Translations under genes and position numbers: made by a program | NCBI GenBank assembly: GCA_011032825.1 | Contig: JAADJZ010000024.1 | Coordinates: 310,001-374,000, forward strand | Direction of reading: 5' to 3' | Length of the DNA stretch: 64,000 bases | DNA from: Massariosphaeria phaeospora | Taxonomy: Eukaryota > Ascomycota > Dothideomycetes > Pleosporales | In this document: one piece after another, positions 11,805 through 24,982 of the stretch | Layout: every line of letters starts with the position of its first letter | How positions within the stretch are numbered: position 1 is the stretch's first letter | Notes under the pieces: generated by a model | The model's database searches: none | The model's input: the letters and a program-made list of their open reading frames with translations, nothing else | Told to the model about the DNA's origin: nothing

Positions 11805-14184
11805 GGCAGGCTTTGGTGCTCCGACTAAGGACGCCACGTGCCACGCTTCGTCTGCTAGGTTGTGATGGCTTTCTAGTGTTACATACACATCCACGACGTG
11901 GACGTGCAAAGGAAGCCGAGGTGTCATCCGCCGCCCCCAACGGCAGATGCAGGTGGCTTGCCCCTCGATGCAAGACCACTCACCGCTATCCCGAGACATG
12001 TATCTGCCAGCTTCAGTCAGACGAGGGAATCTGCAAGCGAGGGCACCGCAAAGCAAAAGGCATGCGTAAACGAGCCCGTCCAGTTCAGTTCAGTTCAGTC
12101 CAGCTCAGTCAAATCCAAACCGACTTGAGGACGCACTGTGCGAGAAGATACACCGTCCGTCTATATAGCTCGAATCGAATGGAGTTGAGTTGCATCGAGC
12201 TCAGTTGAGCCCCTCTAGAATCCACCACTACACTACATCAAAAAGAAAGACTCACTCACTCACTCATTCGTCGCCGTCCCGTCCCGTCCGTCGTCCGTCG
12301 CCCATCTGCATCTGCATTGCATGCATAATCAACTAACTGACTGACTGACGGGCCACCCACTATGAACTAAGCTGCATCCAAACACTTTCTACTTGTGTCC
12401 ATGTCAGATCAGAGAACCTTCCATTCCCCTCTATTCCCCTCCACTCCACACATGCCACGATGTGATATGCTCTGATACGCCGCAACGTTACCCTACCCGC
12501 CCTTTACCCTTACCCCGCTTGCATATGTACCTATATGCAGTCTACATCCTTCCATGCTGCATGTCTAGCCAGCTTATCTAACCACGTCCGTTCAGCCCAG
12601 CCCAGCCCAGCCCGCTTACCTAACCCCCCGCGCACCCTTTCCGCCCTGCTGTGCTGACACCCGCCCACCCCTGCTCCGCTTCGGCTTAGCTAACACCGCG
12701 CATACGTTTTTCGCGGTGCTGACAGCGGCGAGCGGTGGGGGGCTAGCGGCTGACACATCATACGGACTGACTGCCTGCATGCGCGAGGACGCGCGAGGAT
12801 GGATACGGCATAGGAGTGCTGCAGGGCGGGTGAACTGTGGACTGTGGATGTAAAGCGAGGCGAGCGCGAGGCGAGGCGGGACGGGTGCAAGTGTATGTGT
12901 ATGTGCGTAGGTGGGAGTACTAGGAGTAGGAGGAGTGGGTACGTCCAGTAGGCAGGTAGGGGATAAGGTCGGTTGTCTTCCTAGGTTGGTGGTTCGGAGG
13001 AGAATTGGGATCTAGGATTCAGGGTTTGGAGGATTTAGGGCTGAAGGATTTAGGGCTCTGGGAGTATGGTGCGTGGATGCGGTGCATATGGGGTGGGTCT
13101 ACGGGCTAGGTTTCTACATGTGCAGCAGGGCGAGTGTTTGTGACAGTATAGTATGGTACAGTGCAGTAGAGTATAGTGTAGTGTAGTGCAATATGCGTAT
13201 GGAGGGAGGGAGGGAGGTGGGTTGTTGCTAGATGGAAGACATATTGGTATCAAGATTCAAGAGGACTTTTTAGTATCTGGCAGGGTATGGTCTATGCTAT
13301 GCTATAGTGTTGTGTTGTGCAATCAATCTTGTATCCACGGCATATTTAGTCGACCTGGTTCTGTATGTATGCATGTATGGTGGAATATAGCACGTACATA
13401 CATTGTTTGAATCTAGTTTAGTTGAGAGTTCGGTTGTATGTAAGAACTATTTCAAACCATCTATCCATATTCTGCATATGCATCTCGTGCTTTCACCCCT
13501 CCCTCCCCTGGCGTCTTTTGACCGCTAGTATCAGTTCAATTCAGTTACGTGGCCCTGCTACCTACGCCCGTGTTCCCTCCCCACAGCGAGAACAGTGCTA
13601 GTACATGCACTACATGGCTGGTGGCCTGAAGACCGGGCTTCGCTTGCATCTACTGCCAATCTCCTCTACGCGGGTCCGGCGATCCCTATCCTGGAGATAG
13701 CGGTGAGGTGTGGGCCTGCGAGATGAGAAGGCCGGCCCGTTTTATGGTGGGCGAACTCCACAGGCTCTCGGAGCGCTGGTCGGCATACTAGGCGGACGTT
13801 GGTGCAGCGAGAGCACAAGGGCATGAGGCGAGGTACCGGGCTACTTTGCAGGCGAACAGAACGGGAGTGGTAGAAACATATGGTAGATGGAGTTTGGAGA
13901 TGTGATTGTCGGAAGGGTATTTCCCTCAAGGCTGAAACCTGCAGCACTTCATAGTACTCTCGTAGCATCCTATGGCGCAGAGTACGCCTTTTCCAAACGC
14001 CGTGATGTTTTCCGGTACCATGTATTCCCCCAAAATGCAACAATCGGATCGAGATGGAAAGCAGTCCTGGAACGCCGTCGTCCGGACCGTCCTGCGCCGA
14101 GGCAAGGCCCGGGAAAAAGACAAAATGTCGTGAGTGGGTATAAGAAGCAGACCTCCAAAACTTCGCGTCGTCGAGTCGTGTTGC
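11805..14184. other. Gene-poor low-complexity intergenic region
   Basis: About 2.4 kb with short tandem motifs and no convincing gene: CAGTT/CAGTC runs at 12078-12112, ACTC repeats near 12250, CAGCC repeats near 12594-12613, TTTAGGG-like steps near 13023-13055, and AGTATAGTG-like runs near 13143-13190. The strands show alternating pyrimidine and purine bias. Convergent 3' untranslated regions of the two flanking genes probably occupy the ends. Confidence 0.5.
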
Positions 14185-15252
14185 TCAGATCAGCTCGTCA
14201 CCGCCGCTCCGCCGGGACTCTTCTATAGCCTGCCAGATGGCGCTCTCTTCGAAGACTGGCCCTTGGCCGTCGCACTTGGCCGCACCCTTCAGCCGCTCGC
14301 AGACATCGGCAATGTCGACGAGGCCCTGCTTAACCAGGGTGTGCGACTGGATGAGGTCCCACGTCTGGGCGGCTGGAACTTCCTTGCCCTTGTTTTTGCG
14401 GCGCGAGGCGGGGTGCTCTCGGTCGGCACTGTTGACGAGGCTGCCGTGGGACAGGGACTGCACGTTGTAGTCGACGTCTGGTCCGTCGTCTTCGTCCGGG
14501 AGGTGGGCGCCGGGCGAGGGGTAGCTGACGGACACAGGCCGCGACGAGGACGGCGACTGGCCGCTGGTGGCGCGCAGGATCTCGTTTTCGGTGCGTGCGC
14601 GCTGCAGGGCCATCTTCAGGCGCTCGTTGTCCGACTGCAGCGAGTGGGCGCTGGACTCGAGGGCGGACAGCTTGGTCTCGAGCTCGCGGACATGGCGCTC
14701 CTTGCGCTCGCGGAAGGCGCGTTGGCTGTGTCAGCGGTCAGCACTGCACTGGGGATACGAGCTCCGGGAGGGAGGAGGGGGGAGTGGTACGCACGCAGCG
14801 CGATTCTGGGCCTTGCGGCGGCTTTGCTGGGGCGTCAGGTTGTCCTTCTCCTCGCTGCTGCTGCGCGTCTGGGTGACGCGGCTGTCGTCGAGGTCGCCGA
14901 TGCCGCTGTCCGCGCTGCCGACGGCCATCGGGGTGTGTGCCGGCAGAGGGTCGGGCGAGCCGTGGGCCGTCTGGAGGCCGGTGTGGAACGAGAAGGCGTC
15001 GTACGAAGCGGGCAGAAAGCTGGCATCGAGCGGTTCCTAAGGCAGCACCGTGATTAGTCACGCTGGCTGTATACGACAGGTGCGGGGCACGCAGAACGAC
15101 ACTGCGACCGAACAGCTGCGGGACGGAGAGAAGAGACGTACAATGCTGCGGATCGTGTCCACGTCGACGCCCGAGTGCGCATATCCCCCCGACGACATGC
15201 CCATGAAGTGGGGGTACGGCTGCGGTGCGGCGTTGAAGTAGGCGTAGTCCAT
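14185..15252 (-). CDS. bZIP transcription factor, AP-1/Yap-like
   Basis: Encodes 297 residues in exons 15252-15142, 15036-14795 and 14725-14185. The bZIP basic region is split by the second intron inside RRKAQNRAAQRAFRERK, which has the Gln-containing QNRAAQRAFRERK signature of Yap/Pap1-type factors. It is followed by a leucine zipper (VRELETKLSALESS...LQSDNERLKMAL). The C-terminal part contains a conserved-looking block TWDLIQSHTLVKQGLVDIAD...CDGQGPVFEE and ends GGDELI. I recall this tail from Aspergillus factors labelled Fcr3-like. No cysteine-rich redox domain of the Yap1 kind is evident. It acts in the nucleus; targets are unknown. Long gene-poor DNA lies on both sides. Confidence 0.9.
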
Positions 15253-15878
15253 GGCGGGCGGCGGAGCGAGCAGGTGGTGTTGACTGTTGACTGTTGACTG
15301 GTGACTGGTGACTGGTGTTGACGGACTGACGGAACACAGCGAGGATGTCGACGAGCGAGGTATCACGAACAGCTAATCGGCTTGCACACGGGCGCAGCCA
15401 CCATTTAATACACACAAACGGCTGAGAGAGGGGAGATCTGGGCTTCCGTTCCCAGCCCATCTCCCCCCGGACGCTGGGTGCACTGTGCAGCGTGAAGGAA
15501 GCTCACCTGTGCAGTGTGCACCGTCGCTCCCGCTGTCCCACCCCATGTCCCATGTCCGCCATCCCTGTCCCAGCGCAGCGCTTTCGCGCAGTCGTCTGCA
15601 TCTGCATGCCGCCGTGGGGACGTGGCACGGCTTGGGCGGCGACTTTCCGACCCGCAACGCGTGCTGCTTAGTCGTGCCTGGTAACAGCAGCAGAGCCCGC
15701 AGACTCCAGAGAGAGTCATCCGCTGCAACCGAATCCATCGAGCTGCTGCACAGTGCTGCTGTTGAGTAAAGATGCAGTCCTGGAATCCGCACTTCTGCCC
15801 TGCTTCTGCCCCATGTAGCCACACGGCGGGTTGACGCCTTCAACTTGGGGGTCAAAACAGCACCACTGGACGGACCGT

Positions 15879-15914
<36 letters not shown>

Positions 15915-18900
15915 CCTTCACAAGCTTCCTCGCCGACTGCGGCTTGTCGGGGCTTGCTTCCTAGCCCCAGCCCAGACTCGACGGTGCCGCCGTTGCTGCG
16001 GGCACGTCTCAACCTCAGCCAGCGTCCTCACCGTGGATATGGCGACACGGCGCTACCGTTCCCAATCTCCACCGCCCTCCACGCGGGTCGCCGATGCTGC
16101 TGACGAAAAGTTAAACACCATCCCATCTCCAGGGGGCGACCATACCGGAGGCATCTTTGGCCAAGGGTTCGGGCGACTGCTGCCAAGGCGATACTCACCA
16201 ATAATACCCATCCTACAGAGCGCGGACAGCGCTCCGGCCATTATCAGATCATGCTACAAGACCATCCAGCTTCGCCGGGTGCTTTTGGCCCACATCTATT
16301 TCCATCTCGGTAGAACTCATCAACACTAAGGTGCAAATAGCAACGGCAGCTATGGCGGGGCAATTTACCACTCCCTTGACGTCCTCCAGAACCGAGGCTC
16401 CAACACGGCGCCTACTGTGTATAGTTCCAGCTCCGAAGATCCTTCTTCTAGGCTTCCTTCGGAGCCAGGCCGTTGTGGCCGTCCATCTCAACTCGCCCAA
16501 AACCTTGCCATGCTGTAAGCACTAGGCTAGTCGTGGACTCGCATACCGGCCCTCAGGTACCAAGGCTACACCCACAGCTTCTCTACAGCTGCCGTGGGCC
16601 CCTTCCACGTCTGTTCACCAGCACCCAGGAGATTGCTTGACGATGCTGATGCTGCTAACCTTCCCCACGTTCAGCCTCACCGACCGTGCTCGACCGTCGA
16701 GGCTGGTTATCTCGTTTTGCATCCAATCAACGCACGCCATGAGTGCTTGCATTAGGGCTGAACTACGATCCAGCTCATCAGCAACCCAACTCCAAACCAT
16801 CGAGGTTGAACCCCACTCAGTACCTTCATCTATTAATGTACAAGAGCCGTCGTGGACCCTGCACCAGTTAGACTTTACTGACTAGCAATAGCCTAATCAC
16901 TCGTCTACGACCACGAGGAGGCACGCCGACTCGAAAGCACATAGCTGCAGACCCGTCGAGAGTCGAAATTAACGCATTGCTGTCGAAATGCTGTCGAAAA
17001 ACTGCGGTGTAGCCATGACACTTAGTCTACATTTGGTCATTGATAATACCGTCTCAGCCACTCAGCCACTCAGAGCAAGATGCTTGGCCTCTTACACCAC
17101 GTCCCTACGTCCAGCCCAGGAGTACACGGCACCTCCTGAGATGGCCTTTGTCCTATGTACCCCAAACGCCATTCACACTTTATCATTGCGTCCCGAAACC
17201 CGCCCCCAGGCGAGTAATTTTGGATTACGCATCCGCTCCGCTACCATGTGCAGATCTCCCAGACTTTGCTCCTCTTTCCTGTTCCAGTGAGTAGGTCTGG
17301 AACTTTTGTCTTCCAAAGACGCTTCCGTCTGTGGATAGTGGGGAGAGTAAGTTTTATGGACATGTCTAAAGCTCTGACACAATTCTATCCAGACAGAACT
17401 GACACCCCAAAGTTGCAGTTGTCAACTCCGACCAGTCTCCTACATTAAGATTGCTACGCTTTTCGTAACGCAAGAAAAAACCCGCAATGCTCCAAACCCA
17501 AGTGTTCTGGTCGACACCACAGTACAGGGGAGTGGCCCATGTTCTTGGGTCCTGTGGGGATCTAAAAGATCTAGCATCTTACCGTGCACCCGCCTGAGTA
17601 AGATCTATTTCCATTCTTCACATGTCCTTCCTGCAGAGCAAGTGCCCCAGTCAATTGCCGTAAGAACGACCATGGCTGTATAGGTCCCGACGGCACCACA
17701 TTATGACTGCGACGGACTGCTTAGTACAGCGTGGGTACTCTGTTCGACTACGAAACCATCCTCCTCCATGTCGATCGTGCTGTTGAGCCAGACCAGTCTC
17801 CGGAACAGTTTTGAGATGTTCAGGGTCATTACCCAAAGCCTGTGCACCGCAAAGACAACAACGGCATGGACACGAACAACGAAAGCTTGCCACCAACAAA
17901 TCTCCACCACTCGTCACTGCGACTAGATGCTTCTGGAGCCGATGTCTCAGTTGGAATATGGCCATCAGCTGCGTTAAGTGTCGGCAACTATGAACGGCAA
18001 CTGACTCACTTGACTTGGCGGGTGGTACCTATATGCTTCCTAGTTCGCGAGGAAGATTCTACTCGTCATGGTAGTCTTCTGCACATCTTCGTCCAGGCCT
18101 TTTCGCCATCATCATCATCATCGCCGTACTGCGATGTCAATTCTTCCGCTGGAACGCATGGTTTTCACTAACGGAACTAGCCCCTTTCTCGCCTTTACCT
18201 GACCTTGCCACGGATCACACCCATGGTCGCTTTAACACACACACATACACACCTTTACAGATAAAAGCAGGATTGTGTTACTGCATCTCTTCGCATCATG
18301 CATATCCACCCGGCACTGATTACTCTGCAACACTTGTCTTACCTGTCTTGTCATCTTTAGCCTGTTTCGAGACCAACCCCAAGTTTACTGCATTCAACCT
18401 GCAGTATAGTAAAACAATACTGCACCTGCTGCCGGAGTAACAAACGGTAACGTATGCCCGACTTAGGACGAAAAAGGGGTTATTGAGAGACTCTGTTTAT
18501 CAAACACGTCTATGGTAAGCAAGCTTGCCCTCGCAGTCACGCACTAACAGACATGAAAGAGTTTGGAATATCACGTTCGGCTGGTAGAACATGGACCACT
18601 GGAACCCCCGAGAAAATATTTGCTCGCATCGTTCCACGACTCACGTTCTCACGAGCTCCAGGTCGGGTCGTTGCTTATGGACTCGTGGACCCAGCCTTCT
18701 CATGCGGTCGCACAGTCTTCAAAAGTTTCTGCTCGAACATTCTACATTTTTTATAATTCATCTATCCGCTACCACGATGTCATCGGTGCCGGCATATTAT
18801 CTATCTGCGAGTTTCACATGCTGTCTAGAAAAAGAAAAACATCCATACCGCATTCGGAAGGGACTACTACACTCGGCTAGTCGTCGAGTAACCTACGCTT

Positions 18901-19487
18901 CGAGAAGTAGTCCGCATTTCGACCACCACAACATGTCGACATTTGCTGATTTCTTTCATGCTCTTGAATATCGTTGATTTTGTTGTTGGAGTCGATGTCA
19001 AACCCCCTACGGAGCAATCCAGATTCCGAGCGGCTCGGTACCTCGTATTCTAGGCGCGCCTTCGCTACTTTTTACCTATCGCGACGTCTAGCGCGTCGTG
19101 CCAACGGTTCCATGGGGCTAGACTCCGATACCTTTCATTGCCTGGGACTCGGGAGGCTGAGAACGAAACCGCAGTCCACCTCGGTCTTTTCTATCCATCT
19201 CTTCTCTCCTCTTCTTCTCTTCTTCTCCTCTACCTCTGTTCGCGTTGCGGATTTGCTGCTCCAGTTTGAATTTTTTGGTCTACATGTTACTTCGCCCGTT
19301 CAGTGTTTTGTGACACCTTCCGCATTGCTCTTGTATATGCGAACGGCATCTCAGCCGCACCGGTCCAACTAATACCCCGTCTCAATCGTATACACCTTTC
19401 GAGGACCCAAAACCACTCCGACCCATTTCTTGCGCAACCTCCACTCCAAAACCCCGGCGCAACAAATCCGCGCCTCCCACCTCCAAA
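15253..19487. other. 4.2-kb stretch without a recognisable gene
   Basis: Many short frames occur on both strands; none carries a motif, a good splice chain or a homologous-looking stretch. It contains the GGACCGT heptamer repeat at 15872-15914 and pyrimidine-rich DNA at 19180-19250 just before the next gene. Two divergent promoters (bZIP to the left, membrane protein to the right) must lie here. A long non-coding RNA or a degraded gene cannot be excluded. Confidence 0.45.
15872..15914 (+). repeat. Short tandem repeat of GGACCGT units
   Basis: Six GGACCGT-type units, the first two separated by an extra base triplet, lie about 620 bases upstream of the bZIP start codon. It is a simple 7-bp satellite; a role as a protein-binding cluster in the bZIP promoter is possible but unsupported. 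Confidence 0.7.
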
Positions 19488-20270
19488 ATGGCCTCCCAAA
19501 TAACCACACCACCACACCCCCACCTCCCCCGCCAAACCTTCGACCCCGACCCCTTCCTCGCCAGCCTCTCGCAAGCCTACGAAGACCTCATGAGCGTCTA
19601 CCCCGCCCTCTCCACCGCCCCATACCCCTACTCGTACTCGTTCGACGACAGCTACTACTCGTCGCTCCTCGCGGATCTAGAGTCGCTGTACCCCTCCGCT
19701 TTCACCACGCTGCCCGACCTCAGCGCGCTCAACACGCGAAGTCCCCTGCCCACGGGCACCGCGCCCGCATCCAGCAATAGTGATAGTGATAGCAACAGTA
19801 GTAAGAGCGGCGGCCTCTCCACAGGCGCGAAAATCGGCATCGGCGTCGCGGTTCCGCTCGCTGTGCTCGTGCTTGCTGGTATAGGCATCTTTTTGTGGTG
19901 CGCGGGACGAAGGAAGGGCAAGAAGACGGGTACGACTATCGTTGCGCCGCAAGGGCCGCCGCAGCCGCAGCCGCAGATGGGCTACGCGGCGCCGAGTTCC
20001 CAGGGATACATTCAGGGATTTCAACAACAGCCACAGCAACAGCAACAGCAAATACCGCACATACAGTCGCCACCGCCACCACAATACATGCAGCCCCATC
20101 CTCCGCCGCCGCCGCAGAATGCAAATCAGCATGCCGCTGCGTATGGGTATGCCAAGGGTCCGAGTCCTGGGGTTGTGGAGCTGGAGCAGGAGTATCATTT
20201 TGCGAGACCCGGGGTGGTGGAGATGGGGGATGGGGCGGATGTGGGGGGGTCGACGCAGGGGAGGAGGTGA
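19488..20270 (+). CDS. Single-pass membrane protein with Pro/Gln-rich cytoplasmic tail
   Basis: Uninterrupted 260-codon frame. Residues 1-110 are polar, with Tyr/Ser/Pro-rich stretches and a Ser/Asp run. Residues about 115-138 form one strong membrane helix (IGIGVAVPLAVLVLAGIGIF) followed by the stop-transfer cluster RRKGKK. The tail is rich in Gln and Pro (poly-Q at about 188-192) and ends with an ordered-looking motif around VVELEQEYHFARPGVVEM. No N-terminal signal peptide is apparent, so it would be a type III protein. The organisation resembles fungal plasma-membrane sensor-like proteins with Ser/Thr-rich outside and disordered inside. Function unknown. Confidence 0.75.
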   Translation: MASQITTPPHPHLPRQTFDPDPFLASLSQAYEDLMSVYPALSTAPYPYSYSFDDSYYSSLLADLESLYPSAFTTLPDLSALNTRSPLPTGTAPASSNSDSDSNSSKSGGLSTGAKIGIGVAVPLAVLVLAGIGIFLWCAGRRKGKKTGTTIVAPQGPPQPQPQMGYAAPSSQGYIQGFQQQPQQQQQQIPHIQSPPPPQYMQPHPPPPPQNANQHAAAYGYAKGPSPGVVELEQEYHFARPGVVEMGDGADVGGSTQGRR

Positions 20271-22131
20271 GGTGAGGTTGAGGAAGGGGGAGGGGTAGAG
20301 GGATAGTTGTGTGGGGGTAGTCTGGGAGACGGGACTTGAGTTAGAAGGGGAGGAGCAAGGGAAGGATAGGATAGGAATGGTTGATGTGTGTTGGTTCGGT
20401 AGAGACACGCACGCACGCATGCATGCATGTATGCATTGAGTGGGATACCCAGCATGACTGACAGGTTCGATTTCTTCTTTCTCCTTTCTTCCGTCACGTC
20501 ACGTCACTTCTTACTCGACTATGTAATAGCATCTACATCTACATCTGCATATCACATTATATCACATTAGATCAACTACATTACATCATCAAACACTTAA
20601 TCCGTACACAAAAAGAAACTCATCAACAACTTAAGCTAAACTAAGCTAAATTCCACCTCGTCTTATCTCGTAGCAAATACTGCTGTATCTGCTGCGTCGA
20701 CGCATGGGGTAGGTTAATTAGTGTGTTTATAGTAGGGAGGGAATGTCTGAACGGAACGGAACGGGCGGGGATGTATAGGGATGTATAGAGGGAGGGAGGG
20801 TTTATGCGGGGTGGATAGGGTAAGGGATAAGAGGTAGATGTAGAACTAAGTAGGCGTATATCCACCTATCTATACTATTGACTTCTCTTAATTACACTAT
20901 ATATGTACTCTATTAGAAAGCTACACACACACATACACATACGCATACAGATTCTTCTCTAATAAGGTATTACTAGTGACCACTACTATCTCGCGCAAGA
21001 TAGCCTACTAATACAGACATGTAGTAAAAGCTCTTATGTTTTATTCTTTAGTTACTTTGCTTTACTTCACTTACCCTATGTTGTCTTCGTAGCTTTCTTT
21101 ACATACATTACATGGTTATAACTGCGACCTTCCTTCCAACCCCCTCTCTCTCGTCCCCTTCTTTCTTTCTTTCTCTCCCCCCTACACGCACACGCCCCGT
21201 ACCCAAACCTTCCATCTCTCTCCAAATCAATCAGCCCCTTGATTCCTTACTCAAACATGCTAATAACACGACACGCTACATATTATAGACTAGAAGCGCG
21301 GGATCCCTTAGGGATACGTAGAAACTCGCACGCAGTGTTACATACATACATATACACTCTTACAGTTTGTGTTCTAAGATAGCTAAATCCAAAAAACCAT
21401 AAAATAATGCACTCTCACACACTCGCATTCTCCTTTTTTCCTGTTCTACGGCCTAGATCTAAACCTCAACTCCAAACCCCAACCTAATACACCCCCTCCA
21501 CCCTTCTCTTTATCCTCACATCCTCCCTTCCCTATCCCTTAGTCCCACTCCACTTCTAGATATTGCTTTGCCTTTCCTTTTACACGACATATAAAAAATT
21601 AAAATAATACTAAACTACGCACCTATGACAGATAATTCTGCATGCCACTGTTCTATGCTTTCCCATGCTATCCTATCTTCTTTCATCTCATCTCTAACAT
21701 CTCCTCCACCAAGACAAACACGAAGAAGAAAAAAAAGAAGAAGAGGAAGAAACGCCACACCACATGCCATGTTATTCATACATATCCCCGCGCACCAAAA
21801 AAGTGCCAGAAAACAACAGAAAAGGAGCCGAGTCCACCCGATCAACCACTTGAATAGAGTGTGAATAGAGAGAAATTGAGAGCGCGAGATAAAATGGTGA
21901 GATATATAACCTATACCCGCAATATCCCATGCCACGCCATCCCACAAACGAACAAACACCCAGCGCACGTCTCTCTCATCCATTCCATCCCATACCATAA
22001 TCCCTCCCTAGTGTCAGTGTCCCCGCTCCATCATATCCCAAGCACAAACACAAACACGCAAAATACTCCAATCCTATTCATACCCACCCGTACCCATACG
22101 CACACACACACACTCTCCCACCCCCACTCAC
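20271..22131. other. Convergent intergenic region, AT-rich and low complexity
   Basis: 1.9 kb between two converging genes. It contains G-rich then CT-rich runs, TACAT/CATAC repeats (20930-20950, 21335-21355) and A-rich stretches near 21730. No gene is supported. Both neighbouring transcripts should end here. Confidence 0.5.
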
Positions 22132-22548
22132 TCACCGCCTAAACCTCGCAAACCCCTTCTTAACCCCCGCCCCCGTCTTCTGCAACCCCCTCGCCGCCGC
22201 CGCCGCCGCCGCCATAGCGCCCATCGCCGCACCGGCACCGCGCTTCTTCGCACTGGCCTTCACGGCCGCGAACTCGCGCGCGAGCTCCTGCTCCCGCTCC
22301 TGCTGCTCGTCGTTGTACTCGTCGTCCGAGTCCGGAAACGCCATCGAGTCGTCGTCGTCATCATTCTCAGCAGCACCAGCAGTAGCATCGCGCGACGACG
22401 ACGACGACGCCGACGCTGATGCCGCTGGCGCATTGCCGAGCTGCAGCGGCTTAAACGGCAGCGTCCTCTGCGTGAGCAGCTTCTTCTGCGTCTGCGTGAG
22501 GTCCTTGCGGACGGCGGAGCGCAGCGAGGCGGGCGTGATGTTGGGCGA

Positions 22549-22588
<40 letters not shown>

Positions 22589-24982
22589 GCGTCGGATGCG
22601 GAGACTTGTTCCGAGTCCGAAGGTAACATGTCGCGGTCGGGCGTGGTGTCGGCTTCGCGCTTCGGGTTGGGCGGGATGCCGCGTTTGGCGCTGGCGGATG
22701 CGGAGGCGCGCTTGAGGAGCGATTTCTTGATGGATTTCAGAGCGCCGGGCTTCGGAGGCGCGCTGCGCTTGAGGTTGACGGTGGTCTTGCGCGTGGACGT
22801 GAGGTTGGGCGTGTATGCGCGAGTGCCGCGACGGACTACGGCCGAGCGTCTGGACGTGATGGTTACGGTGCTCGCGCCGCGTTGCATGAGGCGGTTTTTG
22901 CGGTCGTTCTTCTGCGCTGCAGCGCGTGCGGCCTCCTGTTCGGCCTTTTGCCGGACTGCAGTTGTTTCTGCTTGGGCATTCTGCAACTTGGTTAAGGCGG
23001 AGTTGGCCATATAGGGAACTCCTTTCCGCTTTTTGGGAGAGTTCGGGGCGCTCTCGGATCGTTTGCCGGACCCAAAGACTTCCTGGAACTTGCGCTTCGC
23101 CCCGGCTAATAGTGATGTTGTGGGTTTCTCTTCTTGAAGCGGCGGCTTCTTGGGTTTGGGTCCGAGCACGCCACGGCAATTCTTCGCCCCACAACGGCAT
23201 TCTTGAATGTTCTTTGAAGAAAACGGACTATGCAAGTTAGCCTCAGCACCATTGCAGAATATAGGTTACTTACTCAAAGTTGTAGTCGTATGTCAATTCG
23301 TCGCCAGTCATGATACCCCGCGAACCCGCGAATAGTGCCATACGCGGCTCGCCACTCACAGTCCACTTAATCATCTCGCAATTTGGCTCGCAAGAATGGT
23401 TGACGAATCGCGCAATGGTCCCACGAGTGGCATCGATGATCATCTTGTTGTCGAAGCTCATCAAATAGTAGCACTGAAACGAGTAAGCTAATGTTAAGTT
23501 GTCTCGAGATTTGACTGACCTTGTCTTTCTTATAGACTTGCTTCATGCGCCTCTCGCACTCGTTCTGAGTGATGATCTCACCTGCATACTCGACGATGAT
23601 CTGGTGGGGCTCAAAGGTCCGCATGGCACGGACGCCAAAACCGCGATCCTCGGTTTCTAGGACCTCAACACCATAATCATATCCGTTGCCCTTGGAGCGT
23701 TGCTTAAGCTGCGCAAATGGACGGTTGCCGCATTCATCTGCCGGAAGTCTGCAGTTGGTGCTATCACACTCGTAGGCCATGATCCGGTTGTGGCAGGCTT
23801 CCCCACACCCATCCTCTGGGGTGCAGTAGCACTGCGACGAGTCTTGTTTGTCTCGTTTCCAGAGGGCGGAGGCTTCCCCTATAAAGCGGTCTAGTAGAGT
23901 TAGCACAAAGTCGTACAGAAAGTAGAGAAGATATTCAACTTACTCTTGTGGAGTTTTACCCAACCATCTACTTTGACCTTCCGAGGTAAGGGATGGTAGG
24001 TGTCGAATGGCAATCGGAAGTTGCGAAAAGCCGTCTTGACCTCGGCATCGAGCATGCGTTCACCAGCAAACATGGGCAGTGGCAGAACCGTCCCCTCCCC
24101 CTTCTTGCTGGCCCTCTTCTTTGCGCGGTTCTGGCTCTCCGAAAGACGAGCATCGAAGTCACGGTCTTGTCCCACGTATAAACCTTGGTTCATCCATTGC
24201 TTTTTCTTCGGCTTGATATCTTCCTCCTCTTCTGTATCTGCGGCGCCAGCAAGCTCCGCATCTTTTGAAGTGCGCGGACGTTTGGGCGACGGCAACCGAG
24301 ATTGAGATGATCTGCCCAGACGGGAATCGGAGGCGCTCCTTCTGAGCGTAGTTTGGCTCGTATCTCGTCCACTTGACTCTGGCTCTCCTACGACAGTCGA
24401 GTTCCGTAGCACTTCTTTGCGGAGATCGAACCGCGCGGACGTACGCCGTTGGGCAGCCTGTGCGGCCTCCGTAGCCAGCTGCGCCTCTGCTGCATCGTCA
24501 CTGTCTACCGATTCCCGCTTTAGTCTAGGTGTCCTCTTCTTCGGCGGAGTCGCGGTGTGTTTCTGCCTCACACTGTTGATCGGCCCGTGCAGGACATTTC
24601 CATGGTGCTTCTGCAAATACTTTGTGGGCGTATGGATCGCAGTTCCGGCGAGAATCTGAACGTTGTAGGTTGTGACGGATTTGCGCGAGCTTCGTGCGGG
24701 CCGCCTGCTCTCAGAACTCGGCACTGCCGGGGTGGACGGTGGCGCCGGTTGCGCTTGGGGAGGAACGTGCGGCGTCGACACCTCTTCCTGCACTTGTAGC
24801 ATCTGGTCCATCTTGGTGGTGTCTGATAGGATGCTGGTCTCGTCGCCGAGACTGGTTGGCGGCGTGGACATCGGGGGCGACGCGCTGTGGAAGCTTCGGG
24901 CCTCCGACGGCTGGTTTGTCGGGACGGTGATGTTGGATAGTGTGGAAGCAATAGACGTCGGCGACGTATTCCGACCGGCCAT
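22132..24982 (-). CDS. ASH1: SET-domain histone H3 lysine methyltransferase, ASH1-like
   Basis: Encodes 901 residues in exons 24982-23944, 23890-23520, 23473-23274 and 23227-22132. Residues 1-345 are disordered and Ser/Pro-rich. A conserved entry block (QWMNQGLYVGQDRDF, then KLHKNRFIGEASALW) leads to an AWS zinc cluster at about 362-412 (CYCTPEDGCGEACHNR). The SET domain spans about 415-537, with RGFGVRAM, the cofactor motif NHSCEPNC (495-502) and ELTYDYNFD. A post-SET CRCGAKNCRG follows. Order AWS-SET-postSET without Set2's WW/SRI region points to ASH1, a nuclear H3K36 methyltransferase. The C-terminal 350 residues are basic and disordered with a run of 13 Asp. I chose the ATG at 24982; a TTG 15 bases upstream is not credible. 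Confidence 0.9.

Noticed and set aside
14134..15057. 307-codon plus-strand frame
   Set aside because: It is antisense to the bZIP gene, whose exons show a proper basic region and zipper; GC-rich codons leave the opposite strand free of stops.
22313..23014. 233-codon plus-strand frame rich in Ser
   Set aside because: Antisense of the Asp-rich C-terminus of the ASH1-like gene (the GTC repeat reads as poly-Ser).
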